64,000 nucleotides of DNA from Cellulomonas sp. URHE0023 (GCF_000688475.1 NZ_JIAN01000006.1:62001-126000); one strand, 5' to 3'; counted from the stretch's first letter, positions 7,618 to 17,025 are shown. Made by a program: numbers and translations. The notes: generated from the sequence alone by a model not told the origin.

Positions 7618-9450
7618 ATGACACCGCGGCGTATGCAGCGAGCGATCGAGCGAGGGTCGGAGTCCGGCCTGTCGCTGATCGAGGTGGTCGTGGCCCTGAC
7701 CCTTCTTGGGGTGGTGGCCGCCGCCGCGTTGACGTTCTTCGTCCGCGGCATGCAGAGCACCTCCCACCTCCAGCGCAACCAGGCCGCCGTCACGGTGGCC
7801 AGCCAGGCGATGGAGAAGGTTCACGCTGTCTACCCGCGTGATACCGGCGCCGGGACACCTGTCAACGGGCTCATCCTCGGCCGCTCCAAGGCAGCGGTCG
7901 ACGCGTCGTTCGCCGCAGCGAACCCCGCGGACGTCGCGCAGATGACCGCCGCCTATGACGCCAATGCGGCGACCCGTCCCGGTGTGGCGCTGGACATCAG
8001 CTACACGACCAAGGTCTCGAACGCGACCTACAAGGTGACCACCCTCATCGGCACCTGCTACCGCCCCAAGACCGCGAGCGCGTCCGACCAGAACTGCACG
8101 AAGGCGCCTAGTGGTTCGACAGTTCAGCTCTACCGCGTCACCGTCGTCGTCACGTGGCTGCCCGGCAAGGCGACCGAGTGCAAGGGCACGTCCTGCCAGT
8201 ACAAGGTGTCCACGCTGATCGACCCGACGGTCGACGCGAACTGGAACCTCACGGCCAAGCCCGTCGCCTATGACGACCCGAGCTCGACGTTCACCGGAAG
8301 TGCCGGTGCCGTCTCGGACATCCTCCACAACGACGTCAAGGGCTTCATCGCCGCCGGTGTGAACCCGACGACCATCACCCAGCCACCGACGATCGGCACC
8401 GCCGCCGTCGTGACGACACCCGTCGACGAGATCGGCAAGATCAAGTACACGCCGCCGACGAACGCCTCGGGTATCGCCACCCTGAAGTACCGGATCAAGG
8501 ACGGCGCCGGGCGCACGTCGAACGAGGCAACCATGACGATCGAGGTGCACCCGCTGGCAAGCGCCCAGACCGTCGGGATGGAGACGAACGCCCAAAAGGA
8601 CTTCGCGCTCCCCGCCGTCGGAACCGGGCTCAACGCCACCGTCACGGGGGTCACCGGGATCGGCGGCACTGCGACCGCCTCAGGAACGACTCTCACGGTC
8701 AAGTCGACCTCAACCACGGGCAACATCATCGTGAAGTACATGGTCAAGGACTCGAGCGGCCTCGACAGTGCTGAGGGAACGATCACGGTCCAGGTGACCG
8801 TGCCGGCCAAGCCCGTCGCGGACAACCGGGAATTCACCTTCAACTCGAGCTCCGTCGCCACGACCTACAACATCGACATCTTCCAGGCCCTGGGACTGTC
8901 GGAGCCCAAGAGCGCCTATGTCGTGGCACTCTCCGGGACGGTGCCCGCGAGCACACTCGGGACACCGAGCGTCAACGGGGCCAAGACCGACTTCACCTGG
9001 ACGATCACGTCGAGCCAGCTCAACCAGGTGGGCGTGTACACGTTCTCGTACACGATCAAGAAGGGCCTGAGCGCGACGTCTGACGTGAAGACGATCACCG
9101 TGAGGCTCAAGCCCGTGTCAGCGCCGATCGATATCAAGGCCGTGAACGCCGTCTCCTCCGGGGCATCGAAGACGTTGACCCTCACGGGCGTCCCGACGAC
9201 CTTCACGAACATGACCTACGCGGCGACGGTGCCGGTCTGCACGATCGGCGGTGGTGCGACAGTCACGGCGCCCAACGTCGCGACCGCCACCGGCGGCCCG
9301 GGGCTGACGTTCAAGGCGCCGACCTGGAACACCGGTGACAAGACCGGCAGCTGCACCTTCACGTACACGATGACGTGGACGGGCGGAACCCCATCCGTGT
9401 CGTTGTCGTCCGATCCGGCGACGGTCACGATCGCGGTGAGCCGACCGTGA
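7618..9450 (+). CDS. Large prepilin with Ig/cadherin-like repeats
   Basis: This encodes a 610-aa prepilin-like protein. The class III signal is SESG|LSLIE: cleavage after Gly17, Glu22 at +5, then a hydrophobic helix. About 190 residues of pilin-like head with Cys pairs follow. From about residue 215 the protein is a string of Thr/Ser/Gly-rich beta domains of roughly 90-110 aa (phrases such as KPVAYDDP, KYRIKDGAGRT, KYMVKDSSGLD) that resemble bacterial Ig-like/cadherin-like modules. Minor pilins with added adhesive domains sit at pilus tips in other systems, so a tip adhesin role is inferred. Its stop overlaps the next prepilin start (GTGA). No clear FliA-like promoter was found before it. Confidence 0.85.
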   Translation: MTPRRMQRAIERGSESGLSLIEVVVALTLLGVVAAAALTFFVRGMQSTSHLQRNQAAVTVASQAMEKVHAVYPRDTGAGTPVNGLILGRSKAAVDASFAAANPADVAQMTAAYDANAATRPGVALDISYTTKVSNATYKVTTLIGTCYRPKTASASDQNCTKAPSGSTVQLYRVTVVVTWLPGKATECKGTSCQYKVSTLIDPTVDANWNLTAKPVAYDDPSSTFTGSAGAVSDILHNDVKGFIAAGVNPTTITQPPTIGTAAVVTTPVDEIGKIKYTPPTNASGIATLKYRIKDGAGRTSNEATMTIEVHPLASAQTVGMETNAQKDFALPAVGTGLNATVTGVTGIGGTATASGTTLTVKSTSTTGNIIVKYMVKDSSGLDSAEGTITVQVTVPAKPVADNREFTFNSSSVATTYNIDIFQALGLSEPKSAYVVALSGTVPASTLGTPSVNGAKTDFTWTITSSQLNQVGVYTFSYTIKKGLSATSDVKTITVRLKPVSAPIDIKAVNAVSSGASKTLTLTGVPTTFTNMTYAATVPVCTIGGGATVTAPNVATATGGPGLTFKAPTWNTGDKTGSCTFTYTMTWTGGTPSVSLSSDPATVTIAVSRP

Positions 9451-10127
9451 CCCGGATCCGAGCCGCGCTGCAGCGGCGCACGAGCGAGACCGACAACGGC
9501 ATGACCTTGGTCGAGCTGCTGGTCTCGATGGGCATCCTCACGGTGATCATCGGGATGTTCATGGGCGGCGTCGTCGTCATGACGAAGGACACCTCGCGCG
9601 CGCAGGGCGTCAGCAACGCCGGCGATGCCGCGCGCAAGGTGTTCCAGCGCATGGACAAGGAGATCCGCTACTCGTCCAGCATCAACCGGCCGGGCGTGGG
9701 TACGACGGCCGGCACGTACTACGTCGAGTACCTGATCTCCGCCGTCGGTGCCGGCCAGAAGCCGCTGTGCACGCAATGGCGGTACACGTCGTCGACCCGC
9801 ACGCTCGACGTCCGGACCTGGCGTGTCCAGGCGACGCCGGTTGTGTCCGGCTGGAACACCATGGCGGTGAACGTGCGCAACAACCTGTCCGTCTCTACCC
9901 AGCTTCCCTTCGTGTTCACGCCCGCCGGCAGCACGTACCAGCGCCAACAGCTACGCGTCTTCTTGGACATGGGAGTCGGTTCAGGTACCACTGCCAAGGC
10001 TGGCGCCCAGCTGGACTCCTACTTCTTCGCTCGAAACACCAGCGCCGCCTCGCAGTCGAATCCCGAGTCGGTTTCGGTTCCTGGTCAGAGCGCCAACCCT
10101 GTCTGCACCGGGCCCGGGAGGCCGTGA
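9447..10127 (+). CDS. PilW-like minor prepilin
   Basis: This encodes a 226-aa prepilin. The signal is SETDNG|MTLVE: Gly18 at -1 and Glu23 at +5, followed by a helix (LLVSMGILTVIIGMFMGGVVV). The head contains a PilW/PilJ-like region (RKVFQRMDKEIRYSS) followed by beta-rich sequence. GTG 9447 is chosen because it overlaps the upstream stop (GTGA) and gives a normal-length leader. In other T4P systems, minor pilins of this kind prime assembly under the tip. It is translationally coupled on both sides. Confidence 0.82.
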   Translation: MTRIRAALQRRTSETDNGMTLVELLVSMGILTVIIGMFMGGVVVMTKDTSRAQGVSNAGDAARKVFQRMDKEIRYSSSINRPGVGTTAGTYYVEYLISAVGAGQKPLCTQWRYTSSTRTLDVRTWRVQATPVVSGWNTMAVNVRNNLSVSTQLPFVFTPAGSTYQRQQLRVFLDMGVGSGTTAKAGAQLDSYFFARNTSAASQSNPESVSVPGQSANPVCTGPGRP

Positions 10128-11698
10128 TGTCACTCCACACACTTCTCGAGCGTCGACGGGCAGCAGCCGCGCGCGACGAGGGCGTCGCCATGCTCACGGT
10201 GATCATGCTCATCATGGTCATGAGCGCGCTGAGCGTCCTGATGCTCGGGGTCATGGTCGCGCAGGTCAAGCCGACGATGTACGCGGGCAAGAACACGCGC
10301 ACCATCTTCGCTGCCGAGACCGGCCTCGACTCGGCGCTGAGCCAGATCCGCTCAGCCATCGGCCCCGTGGACATGGACGGCAAGTACTACGGTGCCCCGA
10401 CCCTGCTGCCCTGCAGCGTCCAGGGCAAGGTGGACAGCTCGACCAGCACGCTCACGTACGCCGTGAACGTCTCGTACTTCGACCAGGACCCGACCGGCAA
10501 GGACGATGCGTGGCGCAGCACCAACAAGCTCGCCTGCGTTTCCGGCGCAGGTGTGACGATCTCGCCGAGCTTCGCGATCCTGTCGGCCACGGGCCTCGAC
10601 GCCGGTGTCGCCGGCCTGGCCACCACTGCTGGGGACCGACTTCTCGAGACGATGTACACGTTCAAGGTGACCCACAACAACATCGAGGGCGGCACGATCT
10701 ACGCGTTCGGTGACAAGCACTGCCTTCAGGCGGCGGGCCAGAATGTCGGTGACAAGGTGACCTACGTCGACCAGTCCAATTGCGGCGGCGACGACCCGCG
10801 CCAGCTGTGGACCTACGGCAAGGACTACGAGATCCACCTGTCCGTCACGGACCTGGGCGCCACGCCGCTGTGCCTGACCGGCAACTCGAGCACGGGCGGC
10901 AACGTCGATGTGACCCTGACCAAGTGCGTCACGGGGAACACCGACCAGCAGTTCAGCTGGAAGGGTGGCGCGAAGTGGATCGGCCAGCTCTCCACGGGGA
11001 AGGACTACTCGACCTACTGCCTCACGTCGGGCGACACCTACGACGACACCAAGCTGATCAACAAGACGCTGAAGTACGGGGACTGCCTGGGGGACAACAC
11101 CGCGTACGCGTCGTTCGACCCGGACCCGCGCGTCGGCGCCGGTGCGGCGAGCTATACGACGGGGCAGATCGTGAACTCCCTGGAGTTCGGCCGGTGCATG
11201 GACGTCACCGGCGAGAAGGTCATCGAGACGTACATGATCGACTACCCCTGCAAGCAGGACCCCAGCGGCGGCGGCAAGCTCAAGTGGAACCACAAGTGGA
11301 AGTACACGGAGCCTCCGGGCCTCGTCGGCACCTACACCGGCCAGATTTCGGTGTACTACGACAGCTCCGACACAAAAAAGGGCGACCCGTACAAGACGTA
11401 CTGCCTCAAGACCCCGTCCGCGTCGGCAAGCCCCGCGTACGTCACCTTCGTGACGCCGTGCTCGAGCACGGCAGCGGACCAGAAGTGGACCCGGACCGCG
11501 GACACCGGCGTGTACACGGACAGCTGGACGTTCACTGACCAGTACGGTCGATGCATCAGCCTGAGTGGTGACAAGCTGGACAGCTCGTGGTCCAAGCTCA
11601 TCATGGCCACCTGCAGCGGCGGTCCTGAGCAGAAGTGGAATGCTCCGGTCGTGAACAAGGAAGCCGGTCTGAGCGACTACAAGGAGCTGAAGAACTGA
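10127..11698 (+). CDS. PilX-like minor pilin with two ricin-B lectin trefoils
   Basis: This encodes a 523-aa protein. Residues 1-45 are a PilX-type N-terminus (RDEG|VAMLTVIMLIM; Gly19 at -1, but +5 is Thr, not Glu) and the head extends to about residue 185. Residues about 188-506 contain six repeats, each with a Cys pair (C199/C219, C249/C267, C298/C320, C357/C375, C426/C445, C476/C496). Several end in a QxW-type motif (RQLW, DQKW, EQKW). This is the signature of ricin-B beta-trefoils, three repeats per trefoil, so two trefoils. Ricin-B domains usually bind sugars, so carbohydrate adhesion at the pilus tip is inferred. The ATG overlaps the previous stop. Confidence 0.85.
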   Translation: MSLHTLLERRRAAAARDEGVAMLTVIMLIMVMSALSVLMLGVMVAQVKPTMYAGKNTRTIFAAETGLDSALSQIRSAIGPVDMDGKYYGAPTLLPCSVQGKVDSSTSTLTYAVNVSYFDQDPTGKDDAWRSTNKLACVSGAGVTISPSFAILSATGLDAGVAGLATTAGDRLLETMYTFKVTHNNIEGGTIYAFGDKHCLQAAGQNVGDKVTYVDQSNCGGDDPRQLWTYGKDYEIHLSVTDLGATPLCLTGNSSTGGNVDVTLTKCVTGNTDQQFSWKGGAKWIGQLSTGKDYSTYCLTSGDTYDDTKLINKTLKYGDCLGDNTAYASFDPDPRVGAGAASYTTGQIVNSLEFGRCMDVTGEKVIETYMIDYPCKQDPSGGGKLKWNHKWKYTEPPGLVGTYTGQISVYYDSSDTKKGDPYKTYCLKTPSASASPAYVTFVTPCSSTAADQKWTRTADTGVYTDSWTFTDQYGRCISLSGDKLDSSWSKLIMATCSGGPEQKWNAPVVNKEAGLSDYKELKN

Positions 11699-12486
11699 GT
11701 GCCTCGGAGCTCACGACGGTCGCGGTCTTCTGCGGTGTCCTCGGGCTGCTTGTCGGGTCTTTCCTCAACGTCGTGATCTGGCGCGTCCCTCGGGGCGAGT
11801 CGATCGTGTCGCCGCCGAGCGCGTGCCCGCGGTGCGGCGCCCGGATCCGCGCACGAGACAACGTCCCGGTCCTGTCGTGGCTCCTGCTGCGCGGACGGTG
11901 CCGCGACTGCGGGGCACCGATCTCGGCGCGGTACCCGCTGGTCGAGGCCGCGACCGGCGTGCTCTTCGCTGCGGTCGGCTGGTGGGCGGGGCTCTCGGCC
12001 GAGCTGCCGGCATTCCTCTACCTCGCGGCGATCGGCGTCGCGCTGACGATGATCGACCTGGACACGCACCGCCTGCCCAACGCGATCGTGCTTCCTGCGT
12101 ACCCGGTCGCACTCGTCCTGCTCGCCGTCGCCAGCTGGGCCAACGACGACTGGGCTGCGCTAGGTCGTGGTGCGATCGGCGCGGCGGCACTGTACGGGTT
12201 CTACTTCGCCCTCATGGTGCTGCGGCCCGGGGGCATGGGCTTCGGTGACGTCAAGCTCGCCGGCGTGCTCGGTCTGTACCTCGGGTGGCTCGGCTGGTCG
12301 TCGCTGGTCGTGGGCGCCTTCGCTGCGTTCCTCGTGGGCGGGATCGTGTCCATCGGGCTGCTCCTCAGCGGACGCGCCACGCGCAAGTCAGGCATCCCGT
12401 TCGGCCCGTACATGCTTCTCGGCGCAGGCATCGGCATCGTCGCCGGCGAGCGCCTCGGCTCCGCGTACCTCTCCCTGCTGGGCTGA
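11635..12486 (+). CDS. pilD: PilD, prepilin peptidase / N-methyltransferase
   Basis: This is the polytopic bifunctional enzyme that cleaves prepilins after the -1 Gly and N-methylates the new N-terminus. Visible are GSFLNVVIWRVPRGES, a zinc four-Cys cluster (CPRCG ... CRDCG) in the first cytoplasmic loop, and the two catalytic Asp motifs (MIDLDTHRLPN and GFGDVK), among seven or eight hydrophobic segments. The start is uncertain. ATG 11635 is the only conventional in-frame codon, but it overlaps the previous gene by 64 nt. CTG 11695, overlapping the upstream stop (CTGA) with AAGGAG 8 nt before it, gives a better N-terminus and may be the real start. Confidence 0.92.
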   Translation: MECSGREQGSRSERLQGAEELSASELTTVAVFCGVLGLLVGSFLNVVIWRVPRGESIVSPPSACPRCGARIRARDNVPVLSWLLLRGRCRDCGAPISARYPLVEAATGVLFAAVGWWAGLSAELPAFLYLAAIGVALTMIDLDTHRLPNAIVLPAYPVALVLLAVASWANDDWAALGRGAIGAAALYGFYFALMVLRPGGMGFGDVKLAGVLGLYLGWLGWSSLVVGAFAAFLVGGIVSIGLLLSGRATRKSGIPFGPYMLLGAGIGIVAGERLGSAYLSLLG

Positions 12487-12514
12487 GATCAGCCGATCCA
12501 CGCGCGGCGAATCA

Positions 12515-12543
12515 CTCAAGTCGTCCGGCCGGTGACCCGATAC
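12515..12543 (+). promoter_or_regulatory. Putative FliA/sigma-28-type promoter for pilMNO
   Basis: CTCA (12515-12518), 17-nt spacer, CCCGATAC (12536-12543), in the pilD-pilM gap. Spacing equals that of the pilT promoter; the pilin promoters use 16. Confidence 0.55.
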
Positions 12544-12582
12544 GGGTAGAAGCACAGCAGTGCTTACCGGAAGGGGTAGAGC

Positions 12583-13650
12583 GTGGCTAAGACGCGGGTC
12601 ATCGGGCTCGACATAGGCACGACCGCCGTACGTGCGGCACAGCTGGAGTTCGGCGCAGGCGGACCGGGAGGAAAGACGGCGCCCACGCTCGTCCGGTTCG
12701 GCGAGGTCGCTCTCCCGCTGGGTGCAGTGCGCGACGGAGAGGTCGCCGACCAGGCAGCCGTGACGCAGGCGATCAAGCAGCTGTGGGCGACGGCGAAGTT
12801 CGAGTCGAAGGACGTCGTCATCGGCGTCGGCAACCAGCGCGTGGTCGTCCGCGACCTGTCGCTGCCGTACATGCCGCTGGCCCAGCTGCGCTCGTCGTTG
12901 CCGTTCCAGGTGCAGGAGCTCCTGCCCATGGCAGCGGATGAGGCACTCCTCGACTTCTACCCGACGGGTGAGGGCCAGAACGAGCAGGGGCGCATCGTGA
13001 ACGGGCTGCTCGTCGCCGCTGTGCGCGACACCGTCACGGCGAACGTCATGGCAGTGGAGTCGGCCGGCCTGCGGGCCACGATGGTCGACCTGAACGCGTT
13101 CGCGCTCCTGCGGAGCATCGCCCGCGGTGAGCTCGCGCAGCGCACGGCGGCGTTGGTCGACATCGGTGCGCGCGTCACGGACGTGACGATCGTCGCGAAC
13201 GGCGTTCCGCAGTTCGTCCGGACGCTGCCCAACGGCGGCCAGGACGCGACGGACACGATCGCGCGCGGCATGAACATCTCCGGCCTCGAGGCCGAGGCGC
13301 TCAAGCGACAGATCGGTGTCGGCTTCGCCGTCAGCCCCGAGCTGCAGGAAGCGAGCGACGCGCTGGCGACCGTCACGCGCAACCTCGTCGAGGCCGTGCG
13401 CAACACGTTCGTGTACTACGCGACCAACAACCCCGGGGCGAGCATCGACGTCGTCGTCCTCACCGGGGGAGGCTCGCACCTCCCGGGCCTCGGGCAGTAC
13501 CTGTCCAGCGCGAGCCGCCTGCCGGTCACCCTGGGCGACCCTCTGTCCACGATCTCGGTCGCCCGTACCGCGGGTGGCCGTGAGGCCTTCGCCGGTCGCG
13601 AGTCGCTCATGGCACTGCCCGTGGGCCTGGCATACGGAGTAGCAGCATGA
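12583..13650 (+). CDS. pilM: PilM, actin-like T4P assembly protein
   Basis: A 355-aa actin-fold (FtsA/PilM family) cytoplasmic protein that binds the PilN N-terminus and links the ATPases to the alignment complex. Nucleotide-binding-type phrases are visible: GLDIGTTAVRAAQ at the start, LVDIGARVTDV in the middle and LTGGGSHLPGL near the end. The GTG start is preceded by GGAAGGGG (12569-12576). It overlaps pilN by four bases (ATGA), and the three genes pilM-N-O form one operon behind the FliA-like promoter. Confidence 0.93.
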   Translation: MAKTRVIGLDIGTTAVRAAQLEFGAGGPGGKTAPTLVRFGEVALPLGAVRDGEVADQAAVTQAIKQLWATAKFESKDVVIGVGNQRVVVRDLSLPYMPLAQLRSSLPFQVQELLPMAADEALLDFYPTGEGQNEQGRIVNGLLVAAVRDTVTANVMAVESAGLRATMVDLNAFALLRSIARGELAQRTAALVDIGARVTDVTIVANGVPQFVRTLPNGGQDATDTIARGMNISGLEAEALKRQIGVGFAVSPELQEASDALATVTRNLVEAVRNTFVYYATNNPGASIDVVVLTGGGSHLPGLGQYLSSASRLPVTLGDPLSTISVARTAGGREAFAGRESLMALPVGLAYGVAA

Positions 13651-14348
13651 GTCTGACCATGACAAAGACCAAGGTGCCCGCACGGGCAGCCGGGGGCAGC
13701 GTCGGAGCGACGTCCCTGCCTCAGGTCAACCTGCTGCCGCCCGAGGTCCGCGCCGCTCGTGGTCTGGTCAACGTCAAGCGTTGGCTGGCCATCGCGCTCG
13801 TGATCGTCGTCGTCGGGATCGGTCTGGTCTACGCGATCGCGCTCTTCGCGAAGGGCTCGGCAGAGGACTCGCTCGCTTCGGAGCAGGCGCGCACCGACGA
13901 GCTCCAGGCCGAGGTCGCGAAGTATGCGGAGGTGCCGCGTGTTCTCGCCAACCTCGCCCGTACCGAGGATGCACTGAAGCTCGGCACATCGACCGAGATC
14001 CAGTGGAAGACGTACCTCGACGCGATCACCGCGGTGCTGCCGGCGGACGTGAGCATCGACTCGTTCACCGTGGCGCAGAGCACGCCCTGGATGGCCGCTG
14101 CCGGAACGCAGGACCCGCTGGTCACGCCCGGCGTCGCGAACATCTCGTTCACGGTCCGTGCGAGCACGCTGCCCGACACCGCCGCATGGCTCGACGCGCT
14201 CGACAGCATCCCCAACGTCTCGAGCCCGTCCATGTCCATGGCGTCCCTGACCGCCGACACGGGCGAGCCCTACTTCGCCGTCACGTCAACCCTCCAGGTC
14301 GACGCCACCGCGGTCGTGCCCCGCTTCGCCGACACCAAGGAGGGCTGA
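13647..14348 (+). CDS. pilN: PilN, T4P alignment subcomplex protein
   Basis: A 233-aa bitopic membrane protein. A short cytoplasmic N-terminus contains the PilM-binding motif (VNLLPPEV), as in the PilN family, then one membrane span at about residues 45-68 and an extracytoplasmic coiled-coil/ferredoxin-like part. In characterised systems it dimerises with PilO. It starts within the pilM stop (ATGA) and is followed by pilO after 1 nt. Confidence 0.9.
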   Translation: MSLTMTKTKVPARAAGGSVGATSLPQVNLLPPEVRAARGLVNVKRWLAIALVIVVVGIGLVYAIALFAKGSAEDSLASEQARTDELQAEVAKYAEVPRVLANLARTEDALKLGTSTEIQWKTYLDAITAVLPADVSIDSFTVAQSTPWMAAAGTQDPLVTPGVANISFTVRASTLPDTAAWLDALDSIPNVSSPSMSMASLTADTGEPYFAVTSTLQVDATAVVPRFADTKEG

Positions 14349-14349
14349 C

Positions 14350-15153
14350 ATGGCCGGCTCCAAGAGTGCCCCCTGGATCGCGGGCACCGTCATCATCTCG
14401 TTGCTGCTCATCGCAGCGTCCTGGTTCCTGCTGATCTCGCCGGTCACCACCGCAACCGCGGAGGCGAACGAGCAGACGGAGTCCCAGGCGCAGCAGAACG
14501 AGATGCTCCAGAACCAGGTGGTGCAGCTCAAGGCGCAGTCGCTCAAGCTCGACGAGTACAAGGCCGAGCTCGCGGGCCTGCAGCTGCGGGTTCCGCCCGT
14601 GACCGCCGTCGCGGACTTCAACCGCCAGCTGTCTGCACTCGCAGCGACGCACTCGGTGACGATCATCTCTGTGGCGGTCTCACCGTCCGAGACCGTCGTT
14701 CCTCTGGTCCCCGTCGCTGCTGCGACCGACCCGGCGGCGACGGACCCCGCGACGACGACCGACGCGTCTGCACCTGCTGAGGGAACCGTCGCGGAGGACG
14801 GCACGGTCACGCCGGCCGCGCCTGCCGGCGTCCAGGGCTTCTACCAGATGCCCATCTCGCTCGACGTGGTCGGCTCCTACACGAACGTGGAGGCCTTCCT
14901 CAACGACCTGCAGCTCGGTGACGGGCGACTGTTCGTCGTCTCGGCGCTCACGGCGACGGGTCAGTCGGACTCGGAGGGGAGCGGGGGCCGCCCGACGACC
15001 AGCCCGGGTGACGTGGAGATGCTCATCGCCGGATCCGTCCTGGTCCTGCAGGACACCAACGCGGCGCCGCCCGCACCCGTCGACCCGGCTGCGGCACCGC
15101 CCGCGCTGCCGGTCCCGCCGGGCGACAAGAACCCCCTGGTGCCGATCTCCTAG
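14350..15153 (+). CDS. pilO: PilO, T4P alignment subcomplex protein
   Basis: A 267-aa bitopic protein: N-terminal membrane span at about residues 8-30, a coiled coil at about 35-75 (Gln/Glu/Leu-rich), a PilO-like extracytoplasmic domain, and a Thr/Ala/Pro-rich insertion near residues 115-155. It ends in a Pro/Ala-rich tail. Partner of PilN. It is the last gene of the T4P cluster before a hairpin. PilO sequences are poorly conserved, so the assignment rests on topology and position after pilM-pilN. Confidence 0.87.
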   Translation: MAGSKSAPWIAGTVIISLLLIAASWFLLISPVTTATAEANEQTESQAQQNEMLQNQVVQLKAQSLKLDEYKAELAGLQLRVPPVTAVADFNRQLSALAATHSVTIISVAVSPSETVVPLVPVAAATDPAATDPATTTDASAPAEGTVAEDGTVTPAAPAGVQGFYQMPISLDVVGSYTNVEAFLNDLQLGDGRLFVVSALTATGQSDSEGSGGRPTTSPGDVEMLIAGSVLVLQDTNAAPPAPVDPAAAPPALPVPPGDKNPLVPIS

Positions 15154-15171
15154 CAGCACCGATCAGCACGC

Positions 15172-15210
15172 ACAGCGACGCCGTGGACCTCTGGTCTGCG
15201 GCGTCGCTGT
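15172..15210 (+). terminator. Hairpin ending the T4P cluster
   Basis: An 11-bp perfect stem ACAGCGACGCC (15172-15182) / GGCGTCGCTGT (15200-15210), loop 17 nt, 19 nt after the pilO stop; no T tract. It separates the T4P cluster from aroC. Confidence 0.6.
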
Positions 15211-15274
15211 CTGTGCACGACCAGCACCCGGAACGCTGCCCGGAGCGCGTGGTGACCGTGGGAAGATCCGTGCC

Positions 15275-16465
15275 ATGTTGCGTTGGTTGACCTCCGGTGA
15301 GTCCCATGGCCCGGCACTGGTCGGAATCCTCGAAGGGCTGCCGGCGGACGTCGAGGTGCAGAGCTCGGACATCCAGGAGGCGCTGGCCCGCCGCCGCCTC
15401 GGCTACGGCCGGGGTGCGCGCATGAAGTTCGAGCAGGACGAGGTCCGGCTGCTCGGCGGTGTCCGGCACGGGCGGACGCAGGGCGGTCCCGTCGCCATCG
15501 AGATCGGCAACACCGAGTGGCCCAAGTGGGTCGATGTGATGTCGTCCGACCCGCTCGAGGACGCCGACGTGCTCAACCGTGCCCGCAACGCACCTCTGAC
15601 GCGCCCGCGCCCCGGGCATGCCGACCTGGTCGGCATGCGCAAGTACGGGTTCGACGACGCCCGGCCGGTGCTCGAGCGTGCGAGCGCCCGCGAGACGGCC
15701 ACGCGCGTCGCACTCGGGACCGTCGCGGCCCGGTTCCTCGAGCAGGCGGCCGGCGTCCGGCTCGTCTCCCACGTCGTGAGCATCGGCACAGCCGACGTCC
15801 CCGAGGGTTCCGCCCTGCCGACCCCTGATGATCTCGCTGCGCTCGACGCCGACCCGGTCCGGTGCTTCGACGCCGACGCGTCCGCTGCGATGGTCGCCGA
15901 GATCGATGAGTGCCACAAGGACGGCGACACGCTCGGCGGCGTCGTCGAGGTGCTGGCCTACGGCCTGCCCTCGGGTCTCGGCTCGTACGTGCACGCCGAC
16001 CGCAAGCTGGACGGCCGCCTGGCCGCAGCGCTGATGGGGATCCAGGCGATCAAGGGCGTCGAGGTCGGTGACGGGTTCCGGACGGCCGCCCGCCGCGGCT
16101 CGCAGGCGCACGACGAGATCGTGCGCGACGGCTCGGGCCGCATCGCACGGGTCACCAACCGTGCCGGCGGCATCGAGGGCGGGATGACGAACGGTGAGGT
16201 GCTCCGCGTCCGTGCCGCGATGAAGCCGATCTCGACCGTGCCGCGCGCGCTGGCCACGGTCGACACGTCGACGGGCGAGCCCGCCAAGGCGCAGCACCAG
16301 CGCTCGGACGTCTGCGCGGTCCCCCCGGCGGCTGTCGTCGCTGAGGCGATGGTGGCGCTCGTGCTTGCGGACGCCCTGCTGGAGAAGGTCGGTGGCGACT
16401 CCGTGGCGGAGGTGCGTCGCAACCTCGCCTCCTACGTCGCAGCCATCCCGGACCTCCTCGCGTGA
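15275..16465 (+). CDS. aroC: Chorismate synthase
   Basis: Last step of the shikimate pathway: 5-enolpyruvylshikimate-3-phosphate to chorismate, with reduced FMN. The 396-aa product has normal length and clear family motifs: [16 protein letters not shown] at the N-terminus, [14 protein letters not shown], an [12 protein letters not shown] segment and [12 protein letters not shown] 15275 is the family start. A GAAGAT sequence 7 nt before it could be a -10 box for a leaderless transcript, though weaker than others here. It overlaps aroK by four bases (GTGA). Confidence 0.97.
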   Translation: MLRWLTSGESHGPALVGILEGLPADVEVQSSDIQEALARRRLGYGRGARMKFEQDEVRLLGGVRHGRTQGGPVAIEIGNTEWPKWVDVMSSDPLEDADVLNRARNAPLTRPRPGHADLVGMRKYGFDDARPVLERASARETATRVALGTVAARFLEQAAGVRLVSHVVSIGTADVPEGSALPTPDDLAALDADPVRCFDADASAAMVAEIDECHKDGDTLGGVVEVLAYGLPSGLGSYVHADRKLDGRLAAALMGIQAIKGVEVGDGFRTAARRGSQAHDEIVRDGSGRIARVTNRAGGIEGGMTNGEVLRVRAAMKPISTVPRALATVDTSTGEPAKAQHQRSDVCAVPPAAVVAEAMVALVLADALLEKVGGDSVAEVRRNLASYVAAIPDLLA

Positions 16466-17025
16466 CCGTCGTGCCCGGTCCGCACGTCGTGCTCGTCGGC
16501 CCTCCCGGTTCGGGGAAGTCGACGGTCGGGCTCGCGCTCGGCGAGCGGTGGCAGCTGTCCTTCCGGGACACCGACGCCGACGTCGAGGCGGTGGCTGGAA
16601 AGGCGATCGCTGAGATCTTCGTCGAGGACGGTGAGCCGCAGTTCCGCGCGCTCGAGGCCGCGGCCGTCGCAGCCGCGCTCGCCGAGCACGACGGCGTGCT
16701 GTCGCTGGGCGGGGGAGCGGTCCTGGACCCCGGGACGCAGTCCCTGCTCGCCGAGTACCGCAGCGGTGGTGGGGTCGTGGTGTTCCTGGACGTGAGCCTC
16801 GCACACGCTGCGCCACGCGTGGGGTTCAACACGTCACGCCCGCTGCTGCTGGGCAACCCTCGAGCGCAGTGGAGCGCCCTCATGGAGGCACGTCGTCCCG
16901 TCTACGAGAGTGTGGCGACGATCCGCGTGCTGACCGACGGCCAGCGCCCGACGGACGTCGCCGAGGTGATCGAGCTGGAGCTGGCCGCGCTGCGGCGACT
17001 GGACATCGAGGGGGAGACGCCGTGA
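16462..17025 (+). CDS. aroK: Shikimate kinase
   Basis: Phosphorylates shikimate at the 3-hydroxyl using ATP. The 187-aa product has a P-loop GPPGSGKST (residues 13-21), FRDTDADVE (shikimate-binding Asp region) and LGGGAVLD. The GTG start overlaps the aroC stop, and the stop overlaps the aroB start, so aroC-aroK-aroB is a translationally coupled set. Confidence 0.95.
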   Translation: MTVVPGPHVVLVGPPGSGKSTVGLALGERWQLSFRDTDADVEAVAGKAIAEIFVEDGEPQFRALEAAAVAAALAEHDGVLSLGGGAVLDPGTQSLLAEYRSGGGVVVFLDVSLAHAAPRVGFNTSRPLLLGNPRAQWSALMEARRPVYESVATIRVLTDGQRPTDVAEVIELELAALRRLDIEGETP

